DNA of 64,000 bases from Geitlerinema sp. PCC 7407 (GCF_000317045.1 NC_019703.1:670501-734500), one strand, 5' to 3'. Numbered from the stretch's first letter, positions 15,957 through 26,072 are shown. Program-made: numbers and translations. Notes: a model not told the origin generated them from the letters alone.

Positions 15957-17765
15957 TTAGACGCGGCAAGCCTCAGCAATCCACTGCTGGAGGGTAGAGA
16001 CCACCGCTTCCACGGGAAGTTCCTGGGATTCGCGGGTGGCGCGCTGCACCACTTCGACCTTGCCGTCCTTGAGCGATCGCCCGGTGACGATGCGGTAGGG
16101 AATGCCGATCAGGTCCGCGTCTTTGAACTTGAAGCCTGCGCGGCTGTCGCGATCGTCGAGCAGGGTCTCAATGCCCGCCGCATTCAGCTCGGTGTAGAGC
16201 TTCTCGGCGGCGGCCATCTGGTCGGCGTCGGCGATGTTGGGCACCACCACGATGGCGTGGTAGGGGGCGATCGCCACCGGCCAGACAATGCCGTCTTTGT
16301 CGTGGGACTGCTCCACCGCCGCCTGGGCCAGACGAGACACCCCGATGCCGTAGCAGCCCATCACCAGGGGCACCGATTCTCCGGCCTCGTTGGTGAAGGT
16401 GGCTCCCATGGCGCTGGAGTACTTGGTGCCGAGCTGGAAAATGTGGCCCGCCTCGATGCCCCGCGCTGTCTCCAGGGTCTGGGTGGGGTCATGCACTGCG
16501 CGATCGCCTGCTTTGGCGGTGCGCACGTCGACCTGCTGTTTCGGCAGGGCAAAGTCCTCGCCCCAGTTCGCGCCGACTACGTGGTAGCCCGCCTCGTCAG
16601 CTCCCGTGACAAAGTTCTGGAGGGCGATCGCCGTCGCGTCCACAAAGCGCAGGAACTTCGGACTCACGTCCTGGCCGCCGCGAATGAAGTCATCGGCCAG
16701 GGCTGGCGACATGTAGCCGAGGGGCAGGGGCTTGGCGGCCCACTTTTGTTGGGCCTCGGCATCCGGCACCGTCAGCGCAATCAGGGTTTTCGCGCCGTAG
16801 TCGCCCGCCCGCTTGGTTAGCTCGTTGGTCAGCTTCACTTCATTCACGTCCTGGTCGGCCCGGATGCTCACCAGCACCAGTAGGGTCTTGCCATTGTCCA
16901 AGACGGCCTGGTAGAGGACGTTTTTCACCACCTGGGTGGGCGAGCACTGGAGGAAGGCGCACAGCTTCTCGATGGTGTCGGTGTCGGGGGTGGCGCGCTT
17001 TTCGCAAGCTCTAAAGGTCGAGGGCTCAGCGTCCGCTGGCAGGGACACCGCTTTTTCGACGTTGGCGGCGTAGCGGCCATCGGCGGTGTAGAGAATTTCG
17101 TCTTCGCCCGCCTCCGCCAGGATCATGAACTCCTGGGAGCCCGACCCGCCGATCGCCCCGGAGTCTGCCTCGACCGCCCGGAAGGCCAGCCCGCATCGGC
17201 TCAGAATCTTGCGATAGGCGCCGTCCATGGCGCGGTAGGTTTCCTTGAGACTGGCTTCGTCAGCGTGGAAGGAGTAGGCGTCCTTCATGATGAATTCGCG
17301 ACCGCGCATCAGGCCGAAGCGGGGCCGGATTTCGTCGCGGAACTTGGTCTGGATTTGGTAAAGGTTGACGGGAAGCTGGCGGTAGGAGCGCACCATGTCC
17401 CGCGCAACGGCGGTGATGACTTCTTCGTGGGTGGGACCGAGGCCCATGTCCTGCTGAACGCGATCGCTCAGGGCAAACATGATGCCTTCGGCTTTGGTGT
17501 AGGTGTCCCAGCGACCGGACTCTTGCCACAGTTCGGCAGGCTGAAGCTGGGGCAGCAGGCACTCTTGCGCCCCGGTGGCGTTCATTTCCTCGCGCACGAT
17601 TTGGGAGACTTTTTGGAGGACGCGCCACATCATGGGCAGATAGGCGTAGATGCCCCGCCCGATCCGGCGAATCAATCCGGCCCGCAGCAGCAGCTTGTGG
17701 CTTGGGATTTCTGCCTCTGACGGATCTTCCTTGAGGGTGACAAAGAGCATCTGAGACAGTCGCAT
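15957..17765 (-). CDS. proS: Prolyl-tRNA synthetase, bacterial type with editing domain
   Basis: Class II aminoacyl-tRNA synthetase charging tRNA-Pro. About 602 residues from the ATG at 17765 ([19 protein letters not shown]). Motif 1 region [19 protein letters not shown], motif 2 [17 protein letters not shown] and motif 3 [19 protein letters not shown] are all visible. Between motifs 2 and 3 sits the YbaK-like INS editing domain, including [18 protein letters not shown], which removes misacylated Ala. The C-terminal anticodon-binding domain contains AIVVVPN and [20 protein letters not shown]. Upstream in-frame codons to 17801 do not resemble the family. Confidence 0.96.
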   Translation of the reverse strand: MRLSQMLFVTLKEDPSEAEIPSHKLLLRAGLIRRIGRGIYAYLPMMWRVLQKVSQIVREEMNATGAQECLLPQLQPAELWQESGRWDTYTKAEGIMFALSDRVQQDMGLGPTHEEVITAVARDMVRSYRQLPVNLYQIQTKFRDEIRPRFGLMRGREFIMKDAYSFHADEASLKETYRAMDGAYRKILSRCGLAFRAVEADSGAIGGSGSQEFMILAEAGEDEILYTADGRYAANVEKAVSLPADAEPSTFRACEKRATPDTDTIEKLCAFLQCSPTQVVKNVLYQAVLDNGKTLLVLVSIRADQDVNEVKLTNELTKRAGDYGAKTLIALTVPDAEAQQKWAAKPLPLGYMSPALADDFIRGGQDVSPKFLRFVDATAIALQNFVTGADEAGYHVVGANWGEDFALPKQQVDVRTAKAGDRAVHDPTQTLETARGIEAGHIFQLGTKYSSAMGATFTNEAGESVPLVMGCYGIGVSRLAQAAVEQSHDKDGIVWPVAIAPYHAIVVVPNIADADQMAAAEKLYTELNAAGIETLLDDRDSRAGFKFKDADLIGIPYRIVTGRSLKDGKVEVVQRATRESQELPVEAVVSTLQQWIAEACRV

Positions 17766-18073
17766 CGCTGGTTTCCTTTTGGTGTCCGATTTCAATAACA
17801 CCCCAGTTTACAGCGGTTTTTCGGTCGCTTTGTGGCGGGTCTGGGGACAAAACTTTGGGCAAAATGAGCACAGGATGGGCGATCGCGCGTCTCAAAACTC
17901 TTGGCAGGCGATCGCCCGATGGGGGAAACACGGATTTTCTTCAGCTTTTTTCTAGGGAAGGGTTGGGGATTTCTTTCCAAGATTAAAGAAACCGAGACGG
18001 CTCCCGGGCCCGATAGCGCTACAAGGTCCGGGCGCTCAATCTCGCTTTCTCACGCCTATTCAATTTTTTCAAC
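17766..18073. other. Divergent intergenic region proS/GH31
   Basis: About 308 bases with HIP1 sites and T-rich stretches. It must contain promoters for proS and the glucosidase; no clear hexamer pair is assigned. I see no gene. Confidence 0.5.
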
Positions 18074-20407
18074 ATGCCTGAGTTTTTTGGACAGCTGCCC
18101 CGTCTGGAGCAGCCGTGGACGATGCTGGGTGCCGTTACAGCCGTAGAATCCCTCCCCCAAGGGGTCTTGCTGCAATGTGACTCTGCCCTCCTCAGCATCC
18201 AGATTTTGGCCCCGAACCTTGTGCACGTCCGCCTGAGCCCCGAAGAGCCTCTGAGGCCGCGGCGATCCTGGGACGTGACCCAACCCGACGAGGCGTGGTC
18301 CGCCTGTCCCTGGCACCTCAAGGAGCCGGGCGACGCCCTAGAGCTGCAAACCGATCAGCTATCGGTGCGCGTGGAAAAAACGCCGTGCCGCGTCAGTTTC
18401 TGCGATCGCGATGGTCGGACGTTTGCGGAGGATACCGACTTTGGGATGGGCTGGCGGACCGGGGCGATCGCCGCCTGGAAGCACCTGCACCCAGAGGAGC
18501 ACTTCTTCGGGCTGGGGGAGCGGTGCAGCAACCTCGATCAGCGGGGCGATCGCCGCACCCACTGGACCTTTGACAGTCTGGACTACACCGTCCTCAGCGA
18601 CGAGATGTACCAGGCCATTCCCGTCTTTCTGTCCCTGCGGCCCGGCCTGGGCTACGGCCTCTTTTTCAACACCACCTACCGCAGCCACTTCGACCTGGGA
18701 GCTAGCGAAATCCAGCAGTGGTCCATGGAAACCCAGGGCCCGGAGCTGGACTACTACGTGATCTATGGGCCGACGCCCGCACAGATTCTCCAGACCTACA
18801 GCGAGCTGACGGGCCGGATGCCGCTGCCGCCCCGCTGGGCCTTGGGCTATCACCAGTCGCGCTGGAGCTACGGCTCCGATGCCGAAGTGCAGCAGCTCGC
18901 CAAGGAATTTCGGCGGCGCCAGATTCCCTGCGACGTGATCCACCTCGACATTGACTACATGCAGGGGTTTCGGGTCTTTACCTGGCACAGGCAGCGCTTT
19001 GCTAACCCAGCCCGGCTCTTGGACGACCTCCGGGACCATGGGTTTCGGGTGGTGACCATCGTCGATCCCGGCATCAAGTACGACCCCGAGGCCAGCTACC
19101 AAGCCCTCGATGACGCGCTGGAGCGAGACTATCTGGTGCGCGATCGCGCAGGGAAGGTCTTTCACGGGTATGTCTGGCCCGATCGCGCCGTTTTCCCGGA
19201 CTTTTTGCGGCCCGAGGTGCGCCAGTGGTGGGGCCAGCTCCAGGGCGCCCTGACCGAGGCCGGGGTCGCGGGCGTCTGGAATGACATGAATGAGCCCGCC
19301 ATGAACGATCGCCCCTTTGGCGATCCGGGCCAGAAGGTCTGGTTCCCCGAGGACGCCCCCCAGGGGCCGCCCGAGGAGCAGGGAACCCACGCCGAAACCC
19401 ACAATCTCTATGGCCTGATGATGGCGCGGGCTTCGGCGGAGGGCTTGGCCCGTCTGCGGCCCCAGGAGCGGTCCTTTGTGCTGACGCGATCGGGCTTTGC
19501 CGGGGTGCAGCGCTGGTCGGCGGTGTGGACCGGCGACAACCACTCGCGCTGGGAATACCTAGAGCTGTCCCTGCCCATGCTGATGAACCTGGGGCTGTCG
19601 GGGGTGCCCTTTGTGGGGGCGGATATCGGCGGCTTCGCCGGGAATGCCAGCCCGGAGCTGTTTGCGCGATGGATGCAGATGGGCATGCTCTACCCCTTGA
19701 TGCGGGGGCACTCGATGATTGGCACCCATCGCCACGAGCCCTGGAGCTTCGGCGATCGCGTCGAAGAAATCTGTCGGCGCTACATCGAGCTTCGCTACCG
19801 CCTGATGCCCTACCTGTACACCCTCTTTTGGGAGGCGGCGACTACCGGCGCGCCGATCCTGCGGCCGCTGCTCTACCACTTCCCCAACAACCCCAAGACC
19901 TACAGCATCAACGACCAAGCCATGCTGGGGCCGTCCATCATGGCGGCGCCGGTGTGCCGGGCCGGGGTGGAGTGCCGCACGGTCTATCTGCCGGAAGGGA
20001 TTTGGTACAACTGGTGGAACGGCCAGCGCTATGTGGGTCCGGGCTACTTCCTGGCCGATGCGCCTCTAGAGGTTTTGCCGCTGTACGTGCGGGCTGGGGC
20101 CGTGGTTCCCTTGGGGCCAGTGATGCAGCACACCGAGGAGCGGCCCCTAGACGAGCTGCGGCTGCGGGTCTGGCCGGGACACGGTACCTGGAAGCTCTAC
20201 GAAGACGACGGACGCAGCCTGGGACCCGACAGTCCCTGGGCCACCACGACCTACCGGGTGTCCCAGACGCGGGGCGACGTGGTGGTCGAGATCGCGCCTC
20301 GCGCTGGCACCTGGCAGCCCCCCACGCGGGATCTGATCGTGGAGGTGGTGGGTCTGGGCGAGCAGCGACTGGTGGATGACGGTCAGGGCCAGCGGCTGGT
20401 GTTTTAG
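18074..20407 (+). CDS. GH31 family alpha-glucosidase
   Basis: Glycoside hydrolase of 777 residues. The N-terminal galactose-mutarotase-like domain contains EHFFGLGERCSNLDQRG. The barrel carries GYHQSRWSYGSDAEV, DVIHLDIDYMQGFRVFTW, the nucleophile motif GVWNDMNEPAM (about residue 400), LTRSGFAGVQRWSAVWTGDN with the acid/base Asp (about residue 486), GADIGGFAG and MRGHSMIGTHRHEPWSF. The C-terminus has the usual beta domains. It releases glucose from alpha-glucosides or oligosaccharides derived from glycogen; the exact linkage cannot be read. No signal peptide is seen, so it is probably cytoplasmic. It meets the TPR gene tail-to-tail with a four-base overlap. Confidence 0.9.
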   Translation: MPEFFGQLPRLEQPWTMLGAVTAVESLPQGVLLQCDSALLSIQILAPNLVHVRLSPEEPLRPRRSWDVTQPDEAWSACPWHLKEPGDALELQTDQLSVRVEKTPCRVSFCDRDGRTFAEDTDFGMGWRTGAIAAWKHLHPEEHFFGLGERCSNLDQRGDRRTHWTFDSLDYTVLSDEMYQAIPVFLSLRPGLGYGLFFNTTYRSHFDLGASEIQQWSMETQGPELDYYVIYGPTPAQILQTYSELTGRMPLPPRWALGYHQSRWSYGSDAEVQQLAKEFRRRQIPCDVIHLDIDYMQGFRVFTWHRQRFANPARLLDDLRDHGFRVVTIVDPGIKYDPEASYQALDDALERDYLVRDRAGKVFHGYVWPDRAVFPDFLRPEVRQWWGQLQGALTEAGVAGVWNDMNEPAMNDRPFGDPGQKVWFPEDAPQGPPEEQGTHAETHNLYGLMMARASAEGLARLRPQERSFVLTRSGFAGVQRWSAVWTGDNHSRWEYLELSLPMLMNLGLSGVPFVGADIGGFAGNASPELFARWMQMGMLYPLMRGHSMIGTHRHEPWSFGDRVEEICRRYIELRYRLMPYLYTLFWEAATTGAPILRPLLYHFPNNPKTYSINDQAMLGPSIMAAPVCRAGVECRTVYLPEGIWYNWWNGQRYVGPGYFLADAPLEVLPLYVRAGAVVPLGPVMQHTEERPLDELRLRVWPGHGTWKLYEDDGRSLGPDSPWATTTYRVSQTRGDVVVEIAPRAGTWQPPTRDLIVEVVGLGEQRLVDDGQGQRLVF

Positions 20408-21129
20408 GGCGACAAGATCAGGCGATCGAGGGCTTGGATTTGCTCAGGGCTGAAGGCGGCGGCCTGGAGATCCTCCTGCAAAAAGGCGCGATCGCCAAAC
20501 TGGGGGGCGAGGTCCAGGGTTTCTTGGATTAGGGCCTGGGCCGCAGGGCGATCGCCCCGATCCCAGAGGGCCAGCGCCTGAATCCAGCGGGGGTGGGGGT
20601 TGGTGGGCTCCAGAGCCGCCGCCCGCTCCGCCGCCGCGATCGCCAAATCATGGGTCCCGACGCGATGAAACGCCAGGGCCAAGTTGTACCAGGCAATTTC
20701 GTTGTCCGGGGCCAGGCAGGCCGCCCAGGTGTGGGTCCACACCGCCGATCGCAGCTCTCCCTGGACCAGGTACACGATCCCGAGGGCATTGAGCACCGGT
20801 ACGGCTCCCGGCTGACGGAGCCAGGCCGCCCGCAGGGTTTCGGCCGCAGCCACCTCTTGGCCCGCTAGGTGCTGGGTCCAGCCCAAAAGCACTCGCCCAT
20901 CGAGGTTCTCGGGCTCTAGAGCCACCGCCTGCTCAAAGGCGGCGATCGCCTCTGGCAGCTGGCCCTGCTGGCGATACTGGAGGCCCAGGGCGCGGTACTC
21001 GCTCGCGGAGGGCGTCGCTGAGGAGGCGATCGCCGAGCCCAGCATACCCAGAGCCGCTCCCAGCAGACTGGGGAGGCTGCGGCCTAGACTGGAAAACAGA
21101 AGCTTGCAGGAGGAAAAGCCGTGGCTCAT
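20404..21129 (-). CDS. TPR-repeat protein with hydrophobic N-terminus
   Basis: About 241 residues from the ATG at 21129 (MSHGFSSCKLLFSSLGRSL). The N-terminus is signal-like (LPSLLGAALGMLGSAIASS), so export or membrane anchoring is likely. It is followed by at least four or five TPR helices: YRALGLQYRQQGQLPEAIAA, FEQAVALEPENLDGRVLLG, NALGIVYLVQGELRSAVW and WYNLALAFHRVGTHDLAIA. The frame runs open further upstream, but that part is antisense to the neighbouring gene and not TPR-like. Its start overlaps the start of the divergent metallo-hydrolase gene by nine bases. It probably mediates protein interactions; partners are unknown. Confidence 0.75.
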   Translation of the reverse strand: MSHGFSSCKLLFSSLGRSLPSLLGAALGMLGSAIASSATPSASEYRALGLQYRQQGQLPEAIAAFEQAVALEPENLDGRVLLGWTQHLAGQEVAAAETLRAAWLRQPGAVPVLNALGIVYLVQGELRSAVWTHTWAACLAPDNEIAWYNLALAFHRVGTHDLAIAAAERAAALEPTNPHPRWIQALALWDRGDRPAAQALIQETLDLAPQFGDRAFLQEDLQAAAFSPEQIQALDRLILSP

Positions 21130-21999
21130 CTTCATCAACGGCGTCTCGAAAACGTGAAGGGCGATTTCTACGTTGATACCACCTGCATCGACTGCGACAC
21201 CTGTCGCTGGATGACGCCGGAGGTTTTTCGGCAGGCGGGAGATCAGTCGGCAGTCTATCACCAACCGACCACCCCAGCGGAGCGTCAGCGCGCCCTCCAG
21301 GCGCTGCTGGCCTGCCCCACCGGCTCCATTGGCACCGTCGAGAAACCCACCGACATTCAGGCGGCCCAGGCCAGTTTCCCGCTGGCGATCGCCGACACGG
21401 TCTACCACTGCGGCTACCACGCCCGCTCGTCCTTCGGAGCCGCTAGCTACTTCATCACGCGCCCCGAGGGCAACGTGATGGTGGATTCTCCCCGGTTCAC
21501 GCCGCCCCTGGTGAAGCGCCTCGAGGAGCTCGGCGGCGTGCGCTATCTCTACCTGACTCACCGGGATGATGTCGCCGACCACGCCAAGTTTCACGAGCAT
21601 TTCGGGTGCGATCGCCTACTGCACGTAGACGACATGACCGAGGCCACCCGCCAAGTGGAGATTCCCCTGACGGGCCAAGACCCGATCGCTCTGGCCCCCG
21701 ATCTGACGATCATTCCCGTTCCTGGCCACACTCGCGGCCACACCGTGCTCTGGTACGCCCAGCGGTTTCTGTTTAGCGGCGACCACTTGGCCTGGTCCCC
21801 GGATCTGGGCCATCTCCACGCCTTTAAGCAGGCCTGCTGGTACTCCTGGCCGGTCCAGATCGACTCCATGCGTCGCCTCTTGGACTATCCCTTTGAGTGG
21901 GTCTTGCCGGGCCATGGACACCGCCACCAGGGCGATCGCGAGACGATGCACCGCTCCCTAGAAGCCTGCATCGCCTGGATGGGATCTCAGGCCAGCTAA
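21121..21999 (+). CDS. Ferredoxin-like domain fused to metallo-beta-lactamase-fold hydrolase
   Basis: About 292 residues starting at GTG 21121 (or GTG 21154, MKGDFYVDTTC). Residues of about 14-75 look like a one-cluster ferredoxin module: CIDCDTCRWMTPEVF and, further on, LLACPTGSIG supply four cysteines. The rest is a metallo-beta-lactamase-fold domain: LYLTHRDDVADHAKFHEHF replaces the usual HxHxDH with HRDDVADH, then PVPGHTRGHTVLWY, LFSGDHLAWS and LPGHGHRHQGD. This combination suggests a redox-linked hydrolase or electron-transfer protein. The substrate is unknown. It is divergent from the TPR gene. Confidence 0.78.
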   Translation: MAHLHQRRLENVKGDFYVDTTCIDCDTCRWMTPEVFRQAGDQSAVYHQPTTPAERQRALQALLACPTGSIGTVEKPTDIQAAQASFPLAIADTVYHCGYHARSSFGAASYFITRPEGNVMVDSPRFTPPLVKRLEELGGVRYLYLTHRDDVADHAKFHEHFGCDRLLHVDDMTEATRQVEIPLTGQDPIALAPDLTIIPVPGHTRGHTVLWYAQRFLFSGDHLAWSPDLGHLHAFKQACWYSWPVQIDSMRRLLDYPFEWVLPGHGHRHQGDRETMHRSLEACIAWMGSQAS

Positions 22000-22177
22000 C
22001 CCCCAAACGGTCGCCAGATAAACAGATTTTCCCCTCGGGGGGCTGCTAGGGTGCTCACAAACGTCTTCTCCTGTCACTCAGGCATCTGCGATCGCCCCTG
22101 GCTCTCAGCGCTAGGGTGCTCTCGTTCAGCAAAAGGGCGATCGCCGGTGCCCTTGCCGTGAATCCAGAGGCAGAACC

Positions 22178-22540
22178 ATGACCCTTAGCGAAACCGATCG
22201 CCAAAACATCCGACTCATCGTAGAGCAGCAGCTAGAAGCCTTTCAGCGCGATGATGCAGCCGGAGCCTTTGCCCTCGCGAGCCCCGGTATTCAGGCCCAG
22301 TTCAGCACGCCCGAAAAGTTTGTCGCGATGGTGAAATCTTCCTACAGCGCCGTCTACCGTCCCCGGGCCGTGATCTTTGAGCAAGTGGCTATCATCGACG
22401 GCACCCCCTCCCAAAAGCTCTTTTTGCTGAGCCCCAACGGCCATCTCGTCAGCGCCCACTACCCCATGGAAAAGCAGCCCAGTGGCACGTGGCGCATTCA
22501 GGGCTGCTTCCTCAATCCCATCGAAGGAAAAACCGTCTAA
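22178..22540 (+). CDS. DUF4864 family protein
   Basis: A 120-residue soluble protein resembling the DUF4864 family: an N-terminal helix IRLIVEQQLEAFQRDDAAGAF, then FALASPGIQAQFSTPEKFVAM, and a beta half with FEQVAIIDGTPSQKLFLLSPNG ending in GTWRIQGCFLNP. The fold looks like the SnoaL/NTF2 cone, but no catalytic residues are known. The ATG at 22178 is preceded by AGAGGCAGAACC, a modest ribosome site. Its stop overlaps the convergent mutL stop by four bases. The function is unknown. Confidence 0.75.
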   Translation: MTLSETDRQNIRLIVEQQLEAFQRDDAAGAFALASPGIQAQFSTPEKFVAMVKSSYSAVYRPRAVIFEQVAIIDGTPSQKLFLLSPNGHLVSAHYPMEKQPSGTWRIQGCFLNPIEGKTV

Positions 22541-24210
22541 ATGCCGTGACTTTTGCCGATCACCCAGTGACGGCGAAAAAAGCGAGCGAGGGAGGATTCT
22601 TCGAGGGACAGATAGATGGGGCGTCCGTGGGGACAGGTGCGGGGATTTTGGGTATGCTGCCAGCGATCGAGCAGGGTCTGCATTTCCGGCAGGCTTAGGG
22701 GCGTCCCGTTGCGAATCGCTGTGCGGCAGGCCACCGCCACCAGCGCCGTCTCCAGATCCCCGCCCAGGCTCAGCTCGATCAAGGCATCGGCGCAGTCTGG
22801 CCGCGCCGCCAAAGGCTCGGGGGCTGAGCGCACCGCCCAGAGGTCTTCCCCAAACAGATCAACGTCTAGGCCGAGCCGCTGGAGCTGCTCGCGCTGGGCC
22901 GGGCTGAGGTGGCTCAGCACAACGGGCGTCGGCAAAGGCACCGTCTGCCAGCGATCGCGCAGTTCCTCATAGAGCACCCGCTCGTGGGCGATGTGCTGCT
23001 CCACCAGCCACACCCCGCTGGGGTGCTCCGCCAAAATATACATATTGTGGACCTGGGCGATCGCCCGCAGGCCCCGGAGACTGGGCGGAGTGTCGGCGGG
23101 CTGGACCGTGCGACTGGCGTGATAAGCCCCGCCCGCCTCGGCGGCCTTGAGGACGCTGCCCACCCGGTCGGCGTAGTGGCCCGCCGGAAGCTGGGCCGCG
23201 CTGAGGTGCAGGGCTTGGGCGATCGCCTCTCGGGCGCAGTCTTGCCAGCGCTCCGCCTGGTGGAGGTAAATCTCGGCCTTGGCGGGGTGGCGGTTCCAGT
23301 CGATCGCCTCCGGCGGCACCTGGAGGTGCAAAAAGCACACCGGATGGCGATCGCGCGGGAGGGTGCGCCGAAACGCCCCCAGAGCCGCCTGTTCCAGCTC
23401 GGGCGATCGCACCATGCGGCCATTCATCGCCACGCACACCCAGTCCGGGCGGCGACGATGGCAGCGATCGGGCAGCCCCACCACCGCCTCGATCTGGCCT
23501 GCGGGCAGGTCATCCTCGAGCAAGACCGGCAGCGTCACCGTCTGGAGATCGCCGGGGCGCACCTCTCGCAGCATCTGCGGAATCAGGGCCTGAGCCGTTT
23601 CTCCCGGCCACAGACTAAACCAGGGGCGATCGCGCTGCTCCACCTGCCACGTCACCGTCGGATGACACAGCGCCATTTGCTGAATCACTCGCTGGATCGC
23701 CCGCAGCTGCTGGGCCAGCGGCGGCAGCCCTTCCCGACGGGCTGGCCAGATTTCAAACAGTCGGGCGATCGTCACGATCGTCCCCGGCGCCATGGCCACC
23801 GCCTCCGGGGTCTGGGCCGTCCCGTCCCCGTCATAGGCCACGCGCCACCCCGCCCCGTCGCTGGCTTGGCGACTGCAAATTTCCAAAGACGCCAGCTGAG
23901 CCAAGCTGTGGAGGGCTTCCCCACGAAAGCCAAGACTTTTGATTTTCCATAGATCGTCGCGATCGCGGATTTTGCTGGTGCTGTGGGGCGTCGCCGCCCG
24001 GCGCAAATCCGCCAGCCCCATCCCGGCCCCGTTATCCGCCACCCGCACGCGCCACTGGTCCGGCCACACCGAGACGGCCACCCGCGTCGCCCCCGCGTCC
24101 AGGCTATTTTCGGCCAGCTCCCGCACCACCGCCGCCAGGGAATCAATCACTTCCCCCGCCGCGATCAGGTGCACCACCTCCGCCGGTAATGTTTGAATCA
24201 AAGACTCCAT
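22537..24210 (-). CDS. mutL: DNA mismatch repair protein MutL
   Basis: GHKL-ATPase that couples MutS mismatch recognition to strand incision. About 557 residues from the ATG at 24210 (MESLIQTLPAEVVHLIAAGE). N-terminal ATPase motifs are AAGEVIDS, ELAENSLDAGATRV, DNGAGM and LGFRGEALHSLAQLA. The transducer region contains IHLHQ-like NRHPAKAEIYLHQAERW. The C-terminal domain has the metal-endonuclease region EQHIAHERVLYEE (a variant of DQHAxxExxxxE), ACRTAIRNG and CPHGRPIYL, so it probably has nicking activity as in other MutH-less bacteria. The frame is open to 24354, but that stretch lacks family character. Confidence 0.94.
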   Translation of the reverse strand: MESLIQTLPAEVVHLIAAGEVIDSLAAVVRELAENSLDAGATRVAVSVWPDQWRVRVADNGAGMGLADLRRAATPHSTSKIRDRDDLWKIKSLGFRGEALHSLAQLASLEICSRQASDGAGWRVAYDGDGTAQTPEAVAMAPGTIVTIARLFEIWPARREGLPPLAQQLRAIQRVIQQMALCHPTVTWQVEQRDRPWFSLWPGETAQALIPQMLREVRPGDLQTVTLPVLLEDDLPAGQIEAVVGLPDRCHRRRPDWVCVAMNGRMVRSPELEQAALGAFRRTLPRDRHPVCFLHLQVPPEAIDWNRHPAKAEIYLHQAERWQDCAREAIAQALHLSAAQLPAGHYADRVGSVLKAAEAGGAYHASRTVQPADTPPSLRGLRAIAQVHNMYILAEHPSGVWLVEQHIAHERVLYEELRDRWQTVPLPTPVVLSHLSPAQREQLQRLGLDVDLFGEDLWAVRSAPEPLAARPDCADALIELSLGGDLETALVAVACRTAIRNGTPLSLPEMQTLLDRWQHTQNPRTCPHGRPIYLSLEESSLARFFRRHWVIGKSHGI

Positions 24211-24353
24211 ATTTTCCAGTTTAGGGGGCCGTTTAGAGGGCAGTTGGGTGAGAACTCCGCAATTTCCGAGGGCCGACGACAGACCCCTAACTTTGTTACG
24301 ATTCGTATGAATTCTGCCCGCCCTTTTGCCGACCCTCGTCTGGAGACTTCCCA

Positions 24354-26072
24354 ATGCTGCGACTCGAACACATCAGCAAGATCTATCCCACTGGGGAAGT
24401 CCTCAAAGACGTGAGCTGGGAGGTCAAGCCGGGCGATCGCATTGGTCTGGTGGGCGTCAACGGCGCTGGCAAATCCACCCAGCTCAAGATCATCGCTGGC
24501 GAAATGGAGCCGACCAGCGGCGAAATCATTCGGCCCAACAGCCTTCACATCGCTTACCTGACGCAGGAATTCGAAGTGGATCCCACCCGGACCGTGCGGG
24601 AAGAGTTTTGGACCGTCTTCACGGAGGCCAACGAAGCCCAGCGGCAAATCCATCTGGTGTCCCGGCAAATGGAAGACGCCGATCCTGACACCCTCGATCA
24701 GCTGATCCGCAAACTCGATCGCGCCCAGCGCCAGTTTGAGGCCCTCGATGGCTACGGCCTCGAAGCCCGCATCGAGAAAATCTTGCCAGAAATGGGCTTT
24801 GAGGCCGAAGACGGCGATCGCCTAGTGAGCGCCTTTAGCGGCGGCTGGCAGATGCGCATGAGCTTGGGCAAAATCCTGCTGCAAGCCCCCGATCTTCTGC
24901 TTCTGGACGAGCCGACCAACCACCTGGACCTCGAGACCATCGAGTGGCTCGAAAACTATCTGCGCAACCTCACCACTCCCATGGTGATCGTCTCCCATGA
25001 CCGGGAATTTCTCGATCGCCTCTGCACCCAGATCGTCGAGACCGAGCGCGGCGTCTCCACGACTTATTTGGGCAACTACTCCGCCTATCTCCAGCAAAAA
25101 GCCGAGCTGCGCGACGCCCAGATGAGTGCCTTCGAGCGCCAGCAAAAGGAACTCGAAAAGCAGCAAGCCTTTGTCGATCGCTTCCGGGCCAGCGCCACCC
25201 GCAGCACCCAGGCCAAGAGCCGCGAGAAGCAGCTCGACAAAATCGATCGCATCGACGCTCCCGTTGCCGACGTGCGCAGTCTGCACTTCCGATTTCCTCC
25301 GGCCCCGCGCAGCGGCCGGGAAGTCGTGATCATTCGGGAGCTGACCCACACCTACGGCGACAAGATCCTGTTCCTCGGCGCTGACCTGCTGATCGAGCGG
25401 GGCGATCGCGTGGCCTTCCTCGGCCCCAACGGCGCTGGCAAGTCCACGCTGCTGCACCTGATGACGGGCATGGAGCAGCCCACCGACGGCGTCGTCAAGT
25501 TAGGGGATCATAACGTCATCCCCGGCTACTTCGAGCAAAATCAGGCCGAGGCGCTAGACTTGAGCAAAACTGTCATGGACACGATTCATGACGAGGTGCC
25601 AGACTGGAAAAACGAGGAAGTCCGGACCTTGCTGGGCCGTTTCCTCTTCAGCGGCGAGACTGTTTTCAAACAGGTCGAAGCCCTGAGCGGGGGCGAGAAA
25701 GCCCGCCTTGCTCTGGCCAAGATGTTGCTACAGCCGGCCAACTTGCTAATTTTGGATGAGCCGACCAACCACCTCGACATCCCAGCCAAAGAGATGCTGG
25801 AGGGTGCGCTGCGAGAGTACGACGGCACGGTGATTTTGGTCTCCCACGACCGGTACTTTATCTCTCAGGTTGCTAACAAGATTGTTGAGATCCGCGATGG
25901 CGAATTCCGCGTGTATCTCGGGGATTATCACTACTACCAAGCGAAGCTGGTGGAAGAGCGGGAGCGGGCGCATCTAGAAGCTGTCGAAGCTGCCAAGGCC
26001 GCTAAAGCCGCCGCCAAGCGCGACAAGCAAAAGGCCAAGGAACGGGAGCGCAAGACGCGCAGCGCCAACTAG
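24354..26072 (+). CDS. ABC-F family ATP-binding protein
   Basis: A 572-residue soluble tandem ATPase of the ABC-F class; these act on the ribosome rather than in transport. First cassette: Walker A GVNGAGKST near residue 32-40, signature FSGGWQMRMSLGK, Walker B LLLLDEPTNHLDLE. Then comes the charged interdomain linker (P-site tRNA interaction motif region) around residues 240-320. Second cassette: GPNGAGKSTLLHLM, LSGGEKARLALAK and LLILDEPTNHLDIPA. The C-terminus is a Lys/Ala/Glu-rich basic helix. There is no membrane domain and no permease next to it. It is divergent from mutL across 143 bases. The subfamily is not decided; resistance versus translation-factor role is open. Confidence 0.92.
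   Translation: MLRLEHISKIYPTGEVLKDVSWEVKPGDRIGLVGVNGAGKSTQLKIIAGEMEPTSGEIIRPNSLHIAYLTQEFEVDPTRTVREEFWTVFTEANEAQRQIHLVSRQMEDADPDTLDQLIRKLDRAQRQFEALDGYGLEARIEKILPEMGFEAEDGDRLVSAFSGGWQMRMSLGKILLQAPDLLLLDEPTNHLDLETIEWLENYLRNLTTPMVIVSHDREFLDRLCTQIVETERGVSTTYLGNYSAYLQQKAELRDAQMSAFERQQKELEKQQAFVDRFRASATRSTQAKSREKQLDKIDRIDAPVADVRSLHFRFPPAPRSGREVVIIRELTHTYGDKILFLGADLLIERGDRVAFLGPNGAGKSTLLHLMTGMEQPTDGVVKLGDHNVIPGYFEQNQAEALDLSKTVMDTIHDEVPDWKNEEVRTLLGRFLFSGETVFKQVEALSGGEKARLALAKMLLQPANLLILDEPTNHLDIPAKEMLEGALREYDGTVILVSHDRYFISQVANKIVEIRDGEFRVYLGDYHYYQAKLVEERERAHLEAVEAAKAAKAAAKRDKQKAKERERKTRSAN

Noticed and set aside
18359-19543. 394-codon leftward frame
   Set aside because: Antisense to the GH31 gene, which has all catalytic motifs on the plus strand.
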